Part shown: one piece after another, positions 34,824 through 43,374 of the stretch | Layout of the letters: every line of letters starts with the position of its first letter | Position numbering within the stretch: the stretch's first letter is position 1 | NCBI GenBank assembly: GCA_031268095.1 | Contig: JAIRXU010000017.1 | Location: 1 to 64,000 of the forward strand | DNA: 64,000 bases | Reading direction: 5' to 3' | DNA from: Oscillospiraceae bacterium | Lineage (GTDB): Bacteria > Bacillota > Clostridia > Oscillospirales > Acutalibacteraceae | The notes under the pieces: generated by a model | Told to the model about the DNA's origin: nothing | Databases searched by the model: none | What the model saw: the letters and a program-made list of their open reading frames with translations, nothing else | Position numbers and translations under genes: made by a program

Positions 34824-37016
34824 TTATTGGTCAACACGGTGCAGATAGATACTCCATGACTGATAATCTCTGCCCTGCCAGAGCGGCAGGCGTACCCCTG
34901 CATGCATCAGGGTATCCCCGCAGAGGGTGAGGCCCCAGTCCTCAATTTCGTAATGCGCGGCCGGATCCAATCCCTGCAGGCGAAGGCGGGGCGGCCAGGC
35001 ATTGCGGTCCTTGTGAATCAGGAAGTACTGCGCCAGCGCCTCGCTCTGATCTGGAGCGACAAACATCCAAGCGGCGGCAGACTGCTCGAAGGGGCTGATC
35101 AGACGGTAAAAGTCACCTCCCGCAATCAGCGGCTGCCAGGCCCGGAATTGGGCGTTGATGTGTTTCATTTCGGTGATCTGCGCGGCGGGCAGCTTGGTCA
35201 GATCCAGTTCATAGCCAAAAGTGCCGGCCATCGCGACGTCGGCCCGGAACCGCAGGGATGTCCAGCGACATGGCGGCGGGCCAACGGCGGCAACGTGAGA
35301 ACCCATGCTGCTGATGGGATAGCACATGGATGTTCCGTATTGGATACGCAGACGGTCAACGGCATCGGTATTGTCGCTGCACCAGGTCTGCGGCATGTAG
35401 TAAAGCATGCCTGGATCAAAACGGCCGCCACCGCCAGAGCAGCTCTCGAAAAGGACTTCCGGAAATTTTTGGGTCAATCGTTCCAGGAGCTCATAGAGTC
35501 CTAAAACGTAGCGATGAGCAGCCTCACGGCCCTGCGCCGGCGGGAGGGAAGCGGAGTACACCTCCGTCAGATTGCGGTTGAAGTCCCACTTGACATAGCG
35601 AATGTCCGCGCTTTCGAGCGCGGCGCTTAACTGGGCAAAAATATTGTCCCGCACCTCCGGCAGAAGGAGGTTGAGCACTGACTGGGTCCGGCCCAGCGAG
35701 CGGTCCCGGCCGGGGACGTGCAAGCACCAGTCCGGGTGGGCGCGGGCCAGGTCACTGTCCGGCGAAATCATCTCTGGCTCGAACCAAATGCCGAACTGGA
35801 GCCCCTCGGCCTGGACTCGCTCCACCAACACGCCGAGCGGACAGCCCAGCTTTGTCTCGTTGACGCCCCAGTCCCCCAGACCCCGCCGGTCATCATACCG
35901 GTCGCCGAACCAACCATCGTCCATCACCAGCAAATCGACGTCCGCCTTCGCGGCCTCGTGGGCGATGGCCACCAGCTTGTCAGCGTCGAAGTCAAAGTAG
36001 GTAGCTTCCCAATTGTTGATCAGGATGGGGCGGGAAATGTCGCGCCAAGCGCCGCGGCAGAGGTGGGTGCGATAGAGGCGGTGATAAGCGCGGGAAAGGC
36101 CGCCCAGCCCCCCGTCGGAGTAGGCCAAGACTGCTTCCGGCGTAACAAAGTCTGTGCCCGGACGCAGGACCCATTCGAAATCGAAGGAATTTATGCCCGC
36201 GGTCCAGCGGGTTGATCCCATTTGGGATACCTCGGCCTCCATGCAGAAATTTCCGCTGTAGACCAAGTTGCATCCATAGGCTTCGCCTTGGGATTCCGTG
36301 ACGGAAGGTTCACAGAGGATGGCGAAAGGATTCAGCTGGTGGCCGGAGGAACCCCGGCGGCTCTGGATCGCGGACGTGCCAAAAAAGAGGGGATGGCGTT
36401 CAAGGTCGCGTTCGCGGTTGTGCGCCCCATGGAAGCTGATCATATCAAAGTCATGATCCGGGAACTCGACGCAGGCGCTTTGAACACTCTGGAGCCGGAG
36501 AATCTGTCCACCCTCATTGCGGAGAACGGTCCAGCGGGTGAGAATGTTCAGCTGTGCAAAGGCGCAATAGTAGAGTGTCGCGCTGAGGCCCAGCAGTGGG
36601 TCCTCCAGCGTCACGGCAAGAGTTTGCGCCTCGTCGGGAGTGTTGCAATACGTCGCGGGCAATCCCGGCAGCACTGGTTTACCGGAAAAAATCTCATGGG
36701 ACCGGTACCGCAGGCAAACGGCGGCGGCGCCGTTTGCCTCCCGCAGCGCCAGCGCCGGGACGCGGTAGTCCCCCACACCTGCGCCAGGATATTCCTGCAG
36801 GGAAGTATCCAGAGAAAGTTCCGGCGCGGCGGCCGGATTCGCGGAAAAAGAGGCGCCGCCGCCGGATTCCAGCAGGTGCCCTAGGTCGGTATCAGAAACA
36901 TGCTTGCCGTAGTAGAGATGAAACAGATAACCCTGCGGGCTGAGCTGCATGGCATAAGTGGAATCGCCGGCATCCAGCCGGAAAACGCGGTGGAGTTCGT
37001 CGTAAATAATGGCCAT
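34824..37016 (-). CDS. Alpha-galactosidase, glycoside hydrolase family 36
   Basis: A cytoplasmic retaining glycosidase of 730 residues, full length for GH36 and with no signal peptide. The N-terminal beta-sandwich covers about 1-320. The barrel shows the family motifs NNWEATYFDFDADKL, LLVMDDGWFGDRYDDRRGLG, YVKWDFNRNLTEVYS (Asp nucleophile in KWDFN), ESCSGGGGRFDPGMLYYMPQ and TWCSDNTDAVDRL (acid/base Asp in SDNTD). A C-terminal beta domain ends in YLHRVDQ. The expected substrates are raffinose, stachyose or melibiose. No sugar transporter or regulator gene is adjacent. It has its own promoter and a shared terminator, so it is monocistronic. Confidence 0.96.
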   Translation of the reverse strand: MAIIYDELHRVFRLDAGDSTYAMQLSPQGYLFHLYYGKHVSDTDLGHLLESGGGASFSANPAAAPELSLDTSLQEYPGAGVGDYRVPALALREANGAAAVCLRYRSHEIFSGKPVLPGLPATYCNTPDEAQTLAVTLEDPLLGLSATLYYCAFAQLNILTRWTVLRNEGGQILRLQSVQSACVEFPDHDFDMISFHGAHNRERDLERHPLFFGTSAIQSRRGSSGHQLNPFAILCEPSVTESQGEAYGCNLVYSGNFCMEAEVSQMGSTRWTAGINSFDFEWVLRPGTDFVTPEAVLAYSDGGLGGLSRAYHRLYRTHLCRGAWRDISRPILINNWEATYFDFDADKLVAIAHEAAKADVDLLVMDDGWFGDRYDDRRGLGDWGVNETKLGCPLGVLVERVQAEGLQFGIWFEPEMISPDSDLARAHPDWCLHVPGRDRSLGRTQSVLNLLLPEVRDNIFAQLSAALESADIRYVKWDFNRNLTEVYSASLPPAQGREAAHRYVLGLYELLERLTQKFPEVLFESCSGGGGRFDPGMLYYMPQTWCSDNTDAVDRLRIQYGTSMCYPISSMGSHVAAVGPPPCRWTSLRFRADVAMAGTFGYELDLTKLPAAQITEMKHINAQFRAWQPLIAGGDFYRLISPFEQSAAAWMFVAPDQSEALAQYFLIHKDRNAWPPRLRLQGLDPAAHYEIEDWGLTLCGDTLMHAGVRLPLWQGRDYQSWSIYLHRVDQ

Positions 37017-37051
37017 GGTTTCATCCTTTCTTTTCGCCGTTTGGTAGACCT

Positions 37052-37080
37052 ATTATACCTGATTCCGCGGAAAAGTGCAA
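37052..37080 (-). promoter_or_regulatory. SigA-type promoter of the alpha-galactosidase gene
   Basis: Reading the minus strand, TTGCAC (37075-37080) and TATAAT (37052-37057) are 17 bases apart. A leader of about 30 bases with AAAGGATG leads to the ATG. The -35 element lies two bases past the T-tract of the upstream locus's terminator. Confidence 0.75.
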
Positions 37081-37081
37081 T

Positions 37082-37112
37082 ACAAAAAATCCCCTTTCCC
37101 AAAGGAAAGGGG
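37082..37112 (-). terminator. Intrinsic terminator of the matrix-protein locus
   Basis: A perfect 9-bp stem (CCCCTTTCC at 37091-37099 against GGAAAGGGG at 37104-37112) with a 4-base loop is followed on the minus strand by ATTTTTTGTA. It begins 15 bases after the stop of the last gene of the SipW/BsaA-like locus. Confidence 0.85.
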
Positions 37113-37127
37113 AAGTTTGGCGTTCAC

Positions 37128-38261
37128 TCAGAACTGGAAGCAACCATCGGCCTGGAGTTTGGCGATGATCGCGGCGGAAGCGGGGGAAGCCCCGTTCATG
37201 CCCCAGCCGATCGGAGAAGTCAAGGCATCCTTGGTCGGTTGAATCGCCTGCATGACCACATAAAGGTCAAACTTCATTTCACCGTAAGAGTCATCCGCTG
37301 TAGCGTCCAGCGTCACACTCTTCAGGAGCAGGGGGCTGATGCTGCCGGGGGGAATCAGTCCAATATAATAGAAGTAACCATCGTCGGGGTTATAGACCCA
37401 TTTTTTGCTGGTGGGAGTCGCGGTCAATTCGTCGTAGGCCAGCTTGATTTTGCTGTCCAGGACCGAGCGAACCGTATTGGCGGTGAGGGGCAGCGATGGC
37501 GTTGTGACGGCAGCGGAAGTATGCTTGAGCGTCGCCGGGAAATTGGCCCACATAGCTTCCGTCTTGGCCCTGCCGTCATAGGCGTAAAACTTCTGGGATC
37601 CAGGCGCCATCTTGAGTGTCAGGACGCCGGACACATCCTCTACATAGAAATCCGCACGAGCCGCCTGTTTCTTCCCCGCGTAGGGACCCGAGGGAACGAC
37701 GTACCAAAATACGAAATTGTATCCGTAATTGTTGCTGGTGGCGCTGAGGCGCTGTCCCCTCACCAAGAGGGTGCTCGCCGCCGCCGCACCGAGGCCGGCA
37801 GTGACGGTGCTGTCAATTGCCAAAGGGCCGCCATTGGCCGCCGGAAGGGAAGCTGGGGTATACCAGCCGTTGGCGGTCGTATAGATCGCGTCGTTGGTAA
37901 AGACAATCGGGACTTCCGTCCCCGTCAGGACATGGTTCTTCGCGGAGTACACGCTGGTGAACTTATCCAGAATTTCCTCAAAACTGATGCGCGCCAAGAC
38001 GGGCAGCTCGCCAACGTTGGCTACGCCGACATTTTTGATCACTTCCTGGCCGGGAACCCATTCTTTTGGTTCCCGGAAGAGTTCATAGAGCGTTGCGGTA
38101 CCGTCGGTAATCCGTCCGGTCTGGAAGTGGTTTTGCTTGCCGTCCGTTGCCGTGAACCAAGCAAAGGTGGCGCTGGACCCGGCCGTCAGCAGGGCCAAAA
38201 CAAGCGCAGCCGCCATAAGCCAGCGCCGGTAATGAAAGCGGGCAATCTTCTTCCTCTTCAT
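37128..38261 (-). CDS. BsaA/TasA-like SipW-dependent matrix protein, second copy
   Basis: A predicted secreted fibre or matrix subunit of 377 residues. The basic start (RKKIARFHYRR) and hydrophobic core LMAAALVLALLTAG lead to SSATFAWFTATDGKQNHF, the signature of signal peptides cut by SipW-type peptidases. The mature N-terminus closely matches the protein at 44072-45235: TLYELFREPKEWVPGQEV, then VGVANVGELPVLARISFEE. The C-terminal parts also match (DGYFYYIGLIPPGSISPLLL, then DLYVVMQAIQPTKDAL). AAAGGAAGG supports this ATG rather than an upstream in-frame start. Last gene of the locus, followed by a terminator. The two copies probably arose by duplication and could be alternate or capping subunits; that is inference. 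Confidence 0.88.
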   Translation of the reverse strand: MKRKKIARFHYRRWLMAAALVLALLTAGSSATFAWFTATDGKQNHFQTGRITDGTATLYELFREPKEWVPGQEVIKNVGVANVGELPVLARISFEEILDKFTSVYSAKNHVLTGTEVPIVFTNDAIYTTANGWYTPASLPAANGGPLAIDSTVTAGLGAAAASTLLVRGQRLSATSNNYGYNFVFWYVVPSGPYAGKKQAARADFYVEDVSGVLTLKMAPGSQKFYAYDGRAKTEAMWANFPATLKHTSAAVTTPSLPLTANTVRSVLDSKIKLAYDELTATPTSKKWVYNPDDGYFYYIGLIPPGSISPLLLKSVTLDATADDSYGEMKFDLYVVMQAIQPTKDALTSPIGWGMNGASPASAAIIAKLQADGCFQF

Positions 38262-38375
38262 GTTTTCCTTCCTTTCGGTTTGGGCAGACGCCAGAGGTTG
38301 GGTGGGCCTCCGGCGCCCACAGCGGCAAAGCGCTGGCACGGCAGCGCCTTGCCTTTTTCACATCCAAACAAATTT

Positions 38376-41300
38376 TCAATACGTCAACGGATGGATGGTG
38401 CCAATGTCGTTGGTCCGGACGTCCCAGGAATGAGGCTTCGGCGCTGTGGTGGGCTGAATATATACGGTCACCCAATATTCCCCCGCGAGGTTATAGTCCA
38501 GAATGATGTTACCCGGAACGCGGGAGGCGCTGTTGTGCGGCGTATTGGCGTCGGTGATCACACGGCCGACATATTCGTAATACTGCGGCACAAGATCGAC
38601 AATGGAAAACACGAAGTCGTCGTTTGCGTTGTAGGGCAGGCGGTAGGTCTCGAATTCCAGGGGGTTGCCGTCGATGCCGGACAGGGAAACCAGCCCGGAC
38701 TTCTTCCCGTCGTTGGTCATCGTATAGTAGCCCAGCGACGGCACTTCAATCGTTGAAGTGTTTCGGTTCACCACAATCTGGCGAATGTGCAGAATCTGCT
38801 TGTTCCGCATCTCGTGGTAGGTTGAGTTGGTCGGTCCAGGGTCTTTGTCCTTCGGCGTGATAATTGCGGTGTTGACATAGTCAACCACCTCATGCCGATC
38901 GGGATCGACTTGCACCTTAATGTAGAAGTGGTGGTCGCCCTCTTCGAGGGGATCCACCTCCCATATCACCTTTGCCGGATAGACTTCGCCAGTGACTGGG
39001 TCAGTGTAAGGCTGGATGACCGTCGGGGTCACGCCGGGGATGGAACAATCCGTGCTGACCAGCGTCATGCCCTTCGGGATCACGTCCTCAACTTTAACGC
39101 CGTTGGTGGCCTGGGAGCGGTTGATCAGAACTACGTCCTTATACTGCACTTGCGTCAGGATGGAGCAGCTGTGGTAGTTGTTCTCCATGAAGAATCCGGC
39201 GCCGGCATAGTTGGTGTAAGGGATGGCCAGATCGAACAGCAGGACTTCCGGGTCGGGCGTAGGCTGATCGAAGTTCTTGGTGATGTACACCCGAATCCGG
39301 TCCGGATCCGAAATGACGCGGAAGTGCGAAGAAGGCAGGGTACCGCCGCCGCTGATGTTTGGCACGTCCATCTTCGAGGCGGCGTTCATCGTCGTCATGA
39401 GCGTCACTTCGTCCGCGAAGGGGAAGCCCAGGTAAGGCGCGAATGTGCTCTGCATGGTGGCGTTGCTGACGGTGTGGGTCCCAATACCGTACTGGGGCAG
39501 AGCAAGCCCGTCCGCATATTGGTTATAGGCCTCGATATCCATGTTCGTCACTTTATAAATGACGTAATAGGCTTGCGCGGCATACTGCGTCTGACTGAGG
39601 TTTGTCGGGTCGCCCTCGAATCCCAGAGAGACGATGTAACCGGTCAGCTTCCCGTGATCGACGGCGGAGTTGATGAAGAACCCGGAGCGCTTGTAGGTAT
39701 GGGTACCCAGCAGAGCGGGAACGAAGGTGAAGTCCAGCTGCTGGACGTTCAGCTCGTTGGTGTAGACCATGTCAATGTAAGGCTTGAGGCCGTACCCGAA
39801 CATAAACAGGTCCGTTCCGCGCTTGACGATGTGCTCCGACGTCGCGTTCCCGGCGCCCAAGGCCGCTGCTGATGTTGCCGCCGTATATGCGCTATCGTAC
39901 AAGCTATGCACCTGTGTATAGTTGTACGTCAGCTGGCCGACGCCGGTGCTTGTTCCGGTCTTGTTGGTGACCTTAATGTCGTACTCAACCTGGTCGTTGG
40001 CGTTCACTTCGACGGGATTGCCGGAGGTTCCCGTTTCCTGCGTCGTACCGGGCAAGACGCGGGAGGTCTTGTTCCCCGCGACGGATCCGCCTTCGGACTG
40101 ATGATAGGTCTTGTTGGAATCCACCGGGGTTTGGCCGGTGATGGTGATCGTCGCCCAGTTGACAAAGAGCTGGTTCGGCATCTCGACTTCCGCGATGACC
40201 TTGATTTCCGTTGTCCCATTGGCTAGGGCAGCGATGTTCCAGACCAAATGGGGCTGTCCGGCAACAGACGTCACCGCAGCGCTGTGATCATCGGAAACGT
40301 ATATCATGCCAAGCGGCAGGTAGTCCGCAATCGTCACCTGAAGATTCGCGATATTATTGGGGTTGATCACCGTAATTAGGTACTCCACCTGATCGCCGAC
40401 TTCCGCTTCGATGGGTGTGGCGTCGGACCCTGTCTGCCAGCTGGTGCTTGGCAGCACACGCGCGGTCTTGGTGATCGTCGGGTCCGTGGCCGTCGCGCGG
40501 TGATAAACGCTGTTGGATGTCACAGGATTCGCGCCGGCCCCATTGGTACCCACCGGCGTTAGCGTGGCGAAGTTCTGGAACGTCGTATTGAGCGCGTTGA
40601 CTGCCACCTGGACAGTGATGTACGTCATCCCGGCGTTGAGCGTATTAATGCCCCAGACTAACTGTGTTCGTCCGCCGCTGACCGATTCGATCCTGCCCGG
40701 GGCTGGGTTGGCGCTGACATAGGTCACGCCCGTCGGAAGTATGTCACTAACGTTGACGCCATAGCCCGTGACGGCGGCGGAGTTGGGATTGTAGACCGCA
40801 ATGCGATACTCAATGGTTCCTCCGTAGGGGGCGCTGGCCGGCGCGGCAGACGTGCCCTCCATAGAGAAACCGGTTGCGGGCAAGACGCGGGACTCCTTTG
40901 ATATCGCCGGTTTTCGGACATACCGCAGGGTCGTGACATTGTCCGCAGGGTCGGTCTGGTATGTGATGGGATCCAGCACCGCCCGGTCGGCGTCATAGTA
41001 GTAGTAGGTTTCGCCTCCGTAGGTAATGGTCGCGGGCGGGTTGACGTAGTAATCGTCGCCAACAAAACCGTTGATTGTCTGGGGATCAGCGATGACGGTG
41101 CCGTTGGTCTTATCCACAAAGTTGACCGTGGCGGAGGTCGGGTCGCCGGTCTGGAGCCGAACCGTGACGGGATTATAAGAAATGTAGGTCAGCCAGGGAC
41201 AGAAGTGTTGCAGATACTGCGTATAGAACCCAAACCCCTGGTCGGTGCCGATGGCGCCGGTAATATCAAACAGTGTGCAGGATCCCGCGAGGAAATTGGT

Positions 41301-42314
41301 GGGGTTAGAGATAATGTCGCAGTTGTTCCAAATCACCTTGAACTTCCCTGCGCTGCTTTGCACTGTGAAATGCCAGTCGCCGATGGCCGGCCGATACCCT
41401 GCGTCAAACAGAGAATGGCTGACGCGCTGTACCAGCGTAACCGAGGATGCGGCCGGTAATCCGTAGCTGCTGTCCATATACGCGGTCAGACTCAGCAGGT
41501 TGGACGCATCAAAATAGTGATTTGACGTCGTATGGGTGTCCGTCGGCGCCAGGACGGTAGGATAGATGGTCCCTGTGTCCGGATCCGTATAGGTTCCCGT
41601 CGCTGTCGAAAGATCAAACGGGTCGTCCCACGACGTAATGAAATCGTTGAACGCTTGGATGTCCATGTCCTCGACATAAAAAAGGTCAAAGGTCAGCGCG
41701 GTGCCGTAGCCTTGGGAGGCATTCTGCTCCACATAAGGGTTCGTGTATCCGATAGAAACCATATACCCTGTGACCAGATGCGTGACAGGATCCACCCGGG
41801 AATTGATGAAAAAGCCGGTCCGCTTGAAGCAATGCTGGTTCCACTGCTCATAGTTCATCTTGAAGTCCAGCTCAGTGACCTTGTCGTTGGAAACCATCGC
41901 GTCGAAATACGGCGCGCTGAAATACCCGAAGAACTCCATCTTTGTGTTGGTCAGTTTGATGTGATTCGGGGCTGCGGGCAGGGTTCCGCCATTGTAAAAA
42001 CCGGCGGTGCCGTTGGGATAATACCCCAGCGGCGGACGATAGCGATCCTGCGCGTAGTCAGTGTACGCAGCGTCATAAAACGACTGATAAAAATTCTGGA
42101 AGGTAATCGAGGGATCGCCAATGTCCGTCGGCGTACCCGCCGGGTAATTGAAAATCGCATCGGCGGTGGGCGCCGCCTTTGTGTCGGTGGTGCTCAGAAT
42201 CATGCCCGTGCCGGCGACAGTCAGCGCGATGAGCACAATCAATAGGTTCCGCAGGCGGAACAGCGGATGCTTTCCGCCGGGAGAACGCAGCTTTCGACGT
42301 AGCTTTTGCAGCAT
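38376..42314 (-). CDS. Giant surface protein with duplicated novel module and DUF11 repeats
   Basis: 1312 residues. A basic start and membrane segment (NLLIVLIALTVAGTGMIL) leads to: module A (about 68-386), an MucBP-like segment (about 395-466, VNFVDKTNGTVIADP), DUF11 repeat 1 (470-605, VSDILPTGVTYVSANP), DUF11 repeat 2 (612-740, IADYLPLGMIYVSDD), the first strands of DUF11 repeat 3 (745-792), module B (about 793-1066), the rest of repeat 3 (1067-1168, EDVIPKGMTLVSTDC), and a C-terminal domain I do not recognise. Modules A and B are homologous: KRTGFFINSRVD with TGYMVSIGY against KRSGFFINSAVD with TGYIVSLGF. No C-terminal sorting signal is present. It lies between two matrix-protein genes and is probably a cell-surface scaffold or adhesin. 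Confidence 0.85.
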   Translation of the reverse strand: MLQKLRRKLRSPGGKHPLFRLRNLLIVLIALTVAGTGMILSTTDTKAAPTADAIFNYPAGTPTDIGDPSITFQNFYQSFYDAAYTDYAQDRYRPPLGYYPNGTAGFYNGGTLPAAPNHIKLTNTKMEFFGYFSAPYFDAMVSNDKVTELDFKMNYEQWNQHCFKRTGFFINSRVDPVTHLVTGYMVSIGYTNPYVEQNASQGYGTALTFDLFYVEDMDIQAFNDFITSWDDPFDLSTATGTYTDPDTGTIYPTVLAPTDTHTTSNHYFDASNLLSLTAYMDSSYGLPAASSVTLVQRVSHSLFDAGYRPAIGDWHFTVQSSAGKFKVIWNNCDIISNPTNFLAGSCTLFDITGAIGTDQGFGFYTQYLQHFCPWLTYISYNPVTVRLQTGDPTSATVNFVDKTNGTVIADPQTINGFVGDDYYVNPPATITYGGETYYYYDADRAVLDPITYQTDPADNVTTLRYVRKPAISKESRVLPATGFSMEGTSAAPASAPYGGTIEYRIAVYNPNSAAVTGYGVNVSDILPTGVTYVSANPAPGRIESVSGGRTQLVWGINTLNAGMTYITVQVAVNALNTTFQNFATLTPVGTNGAGANPVTSNSVYHRATATDPTITKTARVLPSTSWQTGSDATPIEAEVGDQVEYLITVINPNNIANLQVTIADYLPLGMIYVSDDHSAAVTSVAGQPHLVWNIAALANGTTEIKVIAEVEMPNQLFVNWATITITGQTPVDSNKTYHQSEGGSVAGNKTSRVLPGTTQETGTSGNPVEVNANDQVEYDIKVTNKTGTSTGVGQLTYNYTQVHSLYDSAYTAATSAAALGAGNATSEHIVKRGTDLFMFGYGLKPYIDMVYTNELNVQQLDFTFVPALLGTHTYKRSGFFINSAVDHGKLTGYIVSLGFEGDPTNLSQTQYAAQAYYVIYKVTNMDIEAYNQYADGLALPQYGIGTHTVSNATMQSTFAPYLGFPFADEVTLMTTMNAASKMDVPNISGGGTLPSSHFRVISDPDRIRVYITKNFDQPTPDPEVLLFDLAIPYTNYAGAGFFMENNYHSCSILTQVQYKDVVLINRSQATNGVKVEDVIPKGMTLVSTDCSIPGVTPTVIQPYTDPVTGEVYPAKVIWEVDPLEEGDHHFYIKVQVDPDRHEVVDYVNTAIITPKDKDPGPTNSTYHEMRNKQILHIRQIVVNRNTSTIEVPSLGYYTMTNDGKKSGLVSLSGIDGNPLEFETYRLPYNANDDFVFSIVDLVPQYYEYVGRVITDANTPHNSASRVPGNIILDYNLAGEYWVTVYIQPTTAPKPHSWDVRTNDIGTIHPLTY

Positions 42315-42340
42315 ATTTTTAACCTCCTTCTCATCCCCGG

Positions 42341-43012
42341 TCAGACCGCATCATGCGCCAAAGCGGCGTCAATGAAAGCGTACTGGGAGCCACTGGCAGG
42401 CGCGGCGGCAGACCCCCACCAACTCAGGCGGTAGTCCCACTTCGCGGTCTGGATGGCTTCCAGCTTGACCTCAATTTTCAGTTGTGCGTCGTGATATTGA
42501 TCACCCAAGGCGGGATTGAGTTTGACCTTGGTGAACAGGTCGCGGTTCAGGTCGGTGGTGCTAGTCTTCGCCGGCAGCGCGTAGAGATAATAGTAGTATC
42601 CGTCGTTGCCATAGGTCCAGTCTACAGAATTGAGATCCACGAACAGAATTTCGTTGCCAAAGGACGCTTGCAGCAGGACAGTCTCGTTCTCGTCGTTGAC
42701 GTAAGTGATGGTCGGTATGACAAGCAGGCGAACGAAGGCCGGGACGTCCCCCACGTTGTCCGCACCGACGCGCTTGTCAAATGGCTGATTCGGGAGTGGC
42801 GGCGTGCTGGGCTTTTCGAATACGTCCACCGCCTGTGCTTCAAAGTTGTATGCTGCGGCCTCAAATGGGTTGTTTTGCCAGGCGTTGGCGGCAAACCACG
42901 CCATCGTTCCGCCAACGGTGGACAGCGTAGCGATCACGAGGATCAGCGTCGCCAGAACCGGCCGCGGGAGCTTACGGCGGCGTTTCCGGGTCTTTTTTGA
43001 CGAAGCAAACAT
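42341..43012 (-). CDS. Camelysin/TasA-like SipW-dependent protein, divergent third member
   Basis: A predicted secreted protein of 223 residues. A very basic start (SSKKTRKRRRKLPR) and hydrophobic LATLILVIATLSTVG precede GGTMAWFAANAWQNNPFEAA, the SipW-type cleavage region. NVGDVPAFVRLLVIPTITYV follows. Its C-terminal part keeps the shared pattern of the two BsaA-like proteins: WTYGNDGYYYYLYALPAK, then LKIEVKLEAIQTAKWDY. The ATG after AAAGGAATGATAAA is preferred over an in-frame start about 150 bases upstream that lies in an intergenic region with palindromes. It is followed 26 bases later by the giant surface protein gene. Confidence 0.82.
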   Translation of the reverse strand: MFASSKKTRKRRRKLPRPVLATLILVIATLSTVGGTMAWFAANAWQNNPFEAAAYNFEAQAVDVFEKPSTPPLPNQPFDKRVGADNVGDVPAFVRLLVIPTITYVNDENETVLLQASFGNEILFVDLNSVDWTYGNDGYYYYLYALPAKTSTTDLNRDLFTKVKLNPALGDQYHDAQLKIEVKLEAIQTAKWDYRLSWWGSAAAPASGSQYAFIDAALAHDAV

Positions 43013-43374
43013 TTTATCATTCCTTTCGGACCAAGCCGTTTGTAATTCCTTCCTCTTCTCTGGGGTTCTATCATCACAGACTCGCGGCAATGGCTGCGGC
43101 GAATGGCGGAAACCATAACCGCGGCCTGGAATTTGCATTGGAGAAAATACAGAGTGCGCCAAAAATCAGGGAAGCGCGAAAATCACCCTTCAAAAGGGAC
43201 TTTACTTCCAATTGGCTTTCGTCAAGCATAAACTATTCCGTTGTCAAGGTTAAAGGAAATGCCGGGAAAACTTCTAGCGGTACGCGCCATATGGCGCGGT
43301 CAGTTCTGTGGATGCGGGGATGGGCCGGGGAGGCACCCTCCGCTCGGAAGGGAGCGCTCCCCGGCTTGAAGTGC
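43013..43374. other. Internal intergenic region of the matrix locus with two palindromes
   Basis: No gene is supported in these 362 bases. Starting 9 bases past the minus-strand stop at 43375 there is a hairpin with a perfect 9-bp outer stem (43324-43332 with 43357-43365, GCCGGGGAG/CTCCCCGGC) and a partly paired interior, but no T-tract. At 43283-43298 lies a perfect 16-base palindrome, CGCGCCATATGGCGCG. Further on is a weak minus-strand promoter candidate, TTAACC (43248-43253), 17 bases, TATGCT (43225-43230). The region may set different expression levels for the upstream and downstream halves of the locus. Confidence 0.55.

Noticed and set aside
36900-38756. Long plus-strand open frame opposite the alpha-galactosidase and matrix-protein genes
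   Set aside because: It runs through a promoter, a terminator and three well-supported minus-strand genes, and shows no domain.
43012-43162. In-frame extension of the camelysin-like protein by about 50 residues
   Set aside because: It would place a non-signal-like stretch before the SipW-type signal peptide, and the internal ATG has a proper ribosome-binding site.
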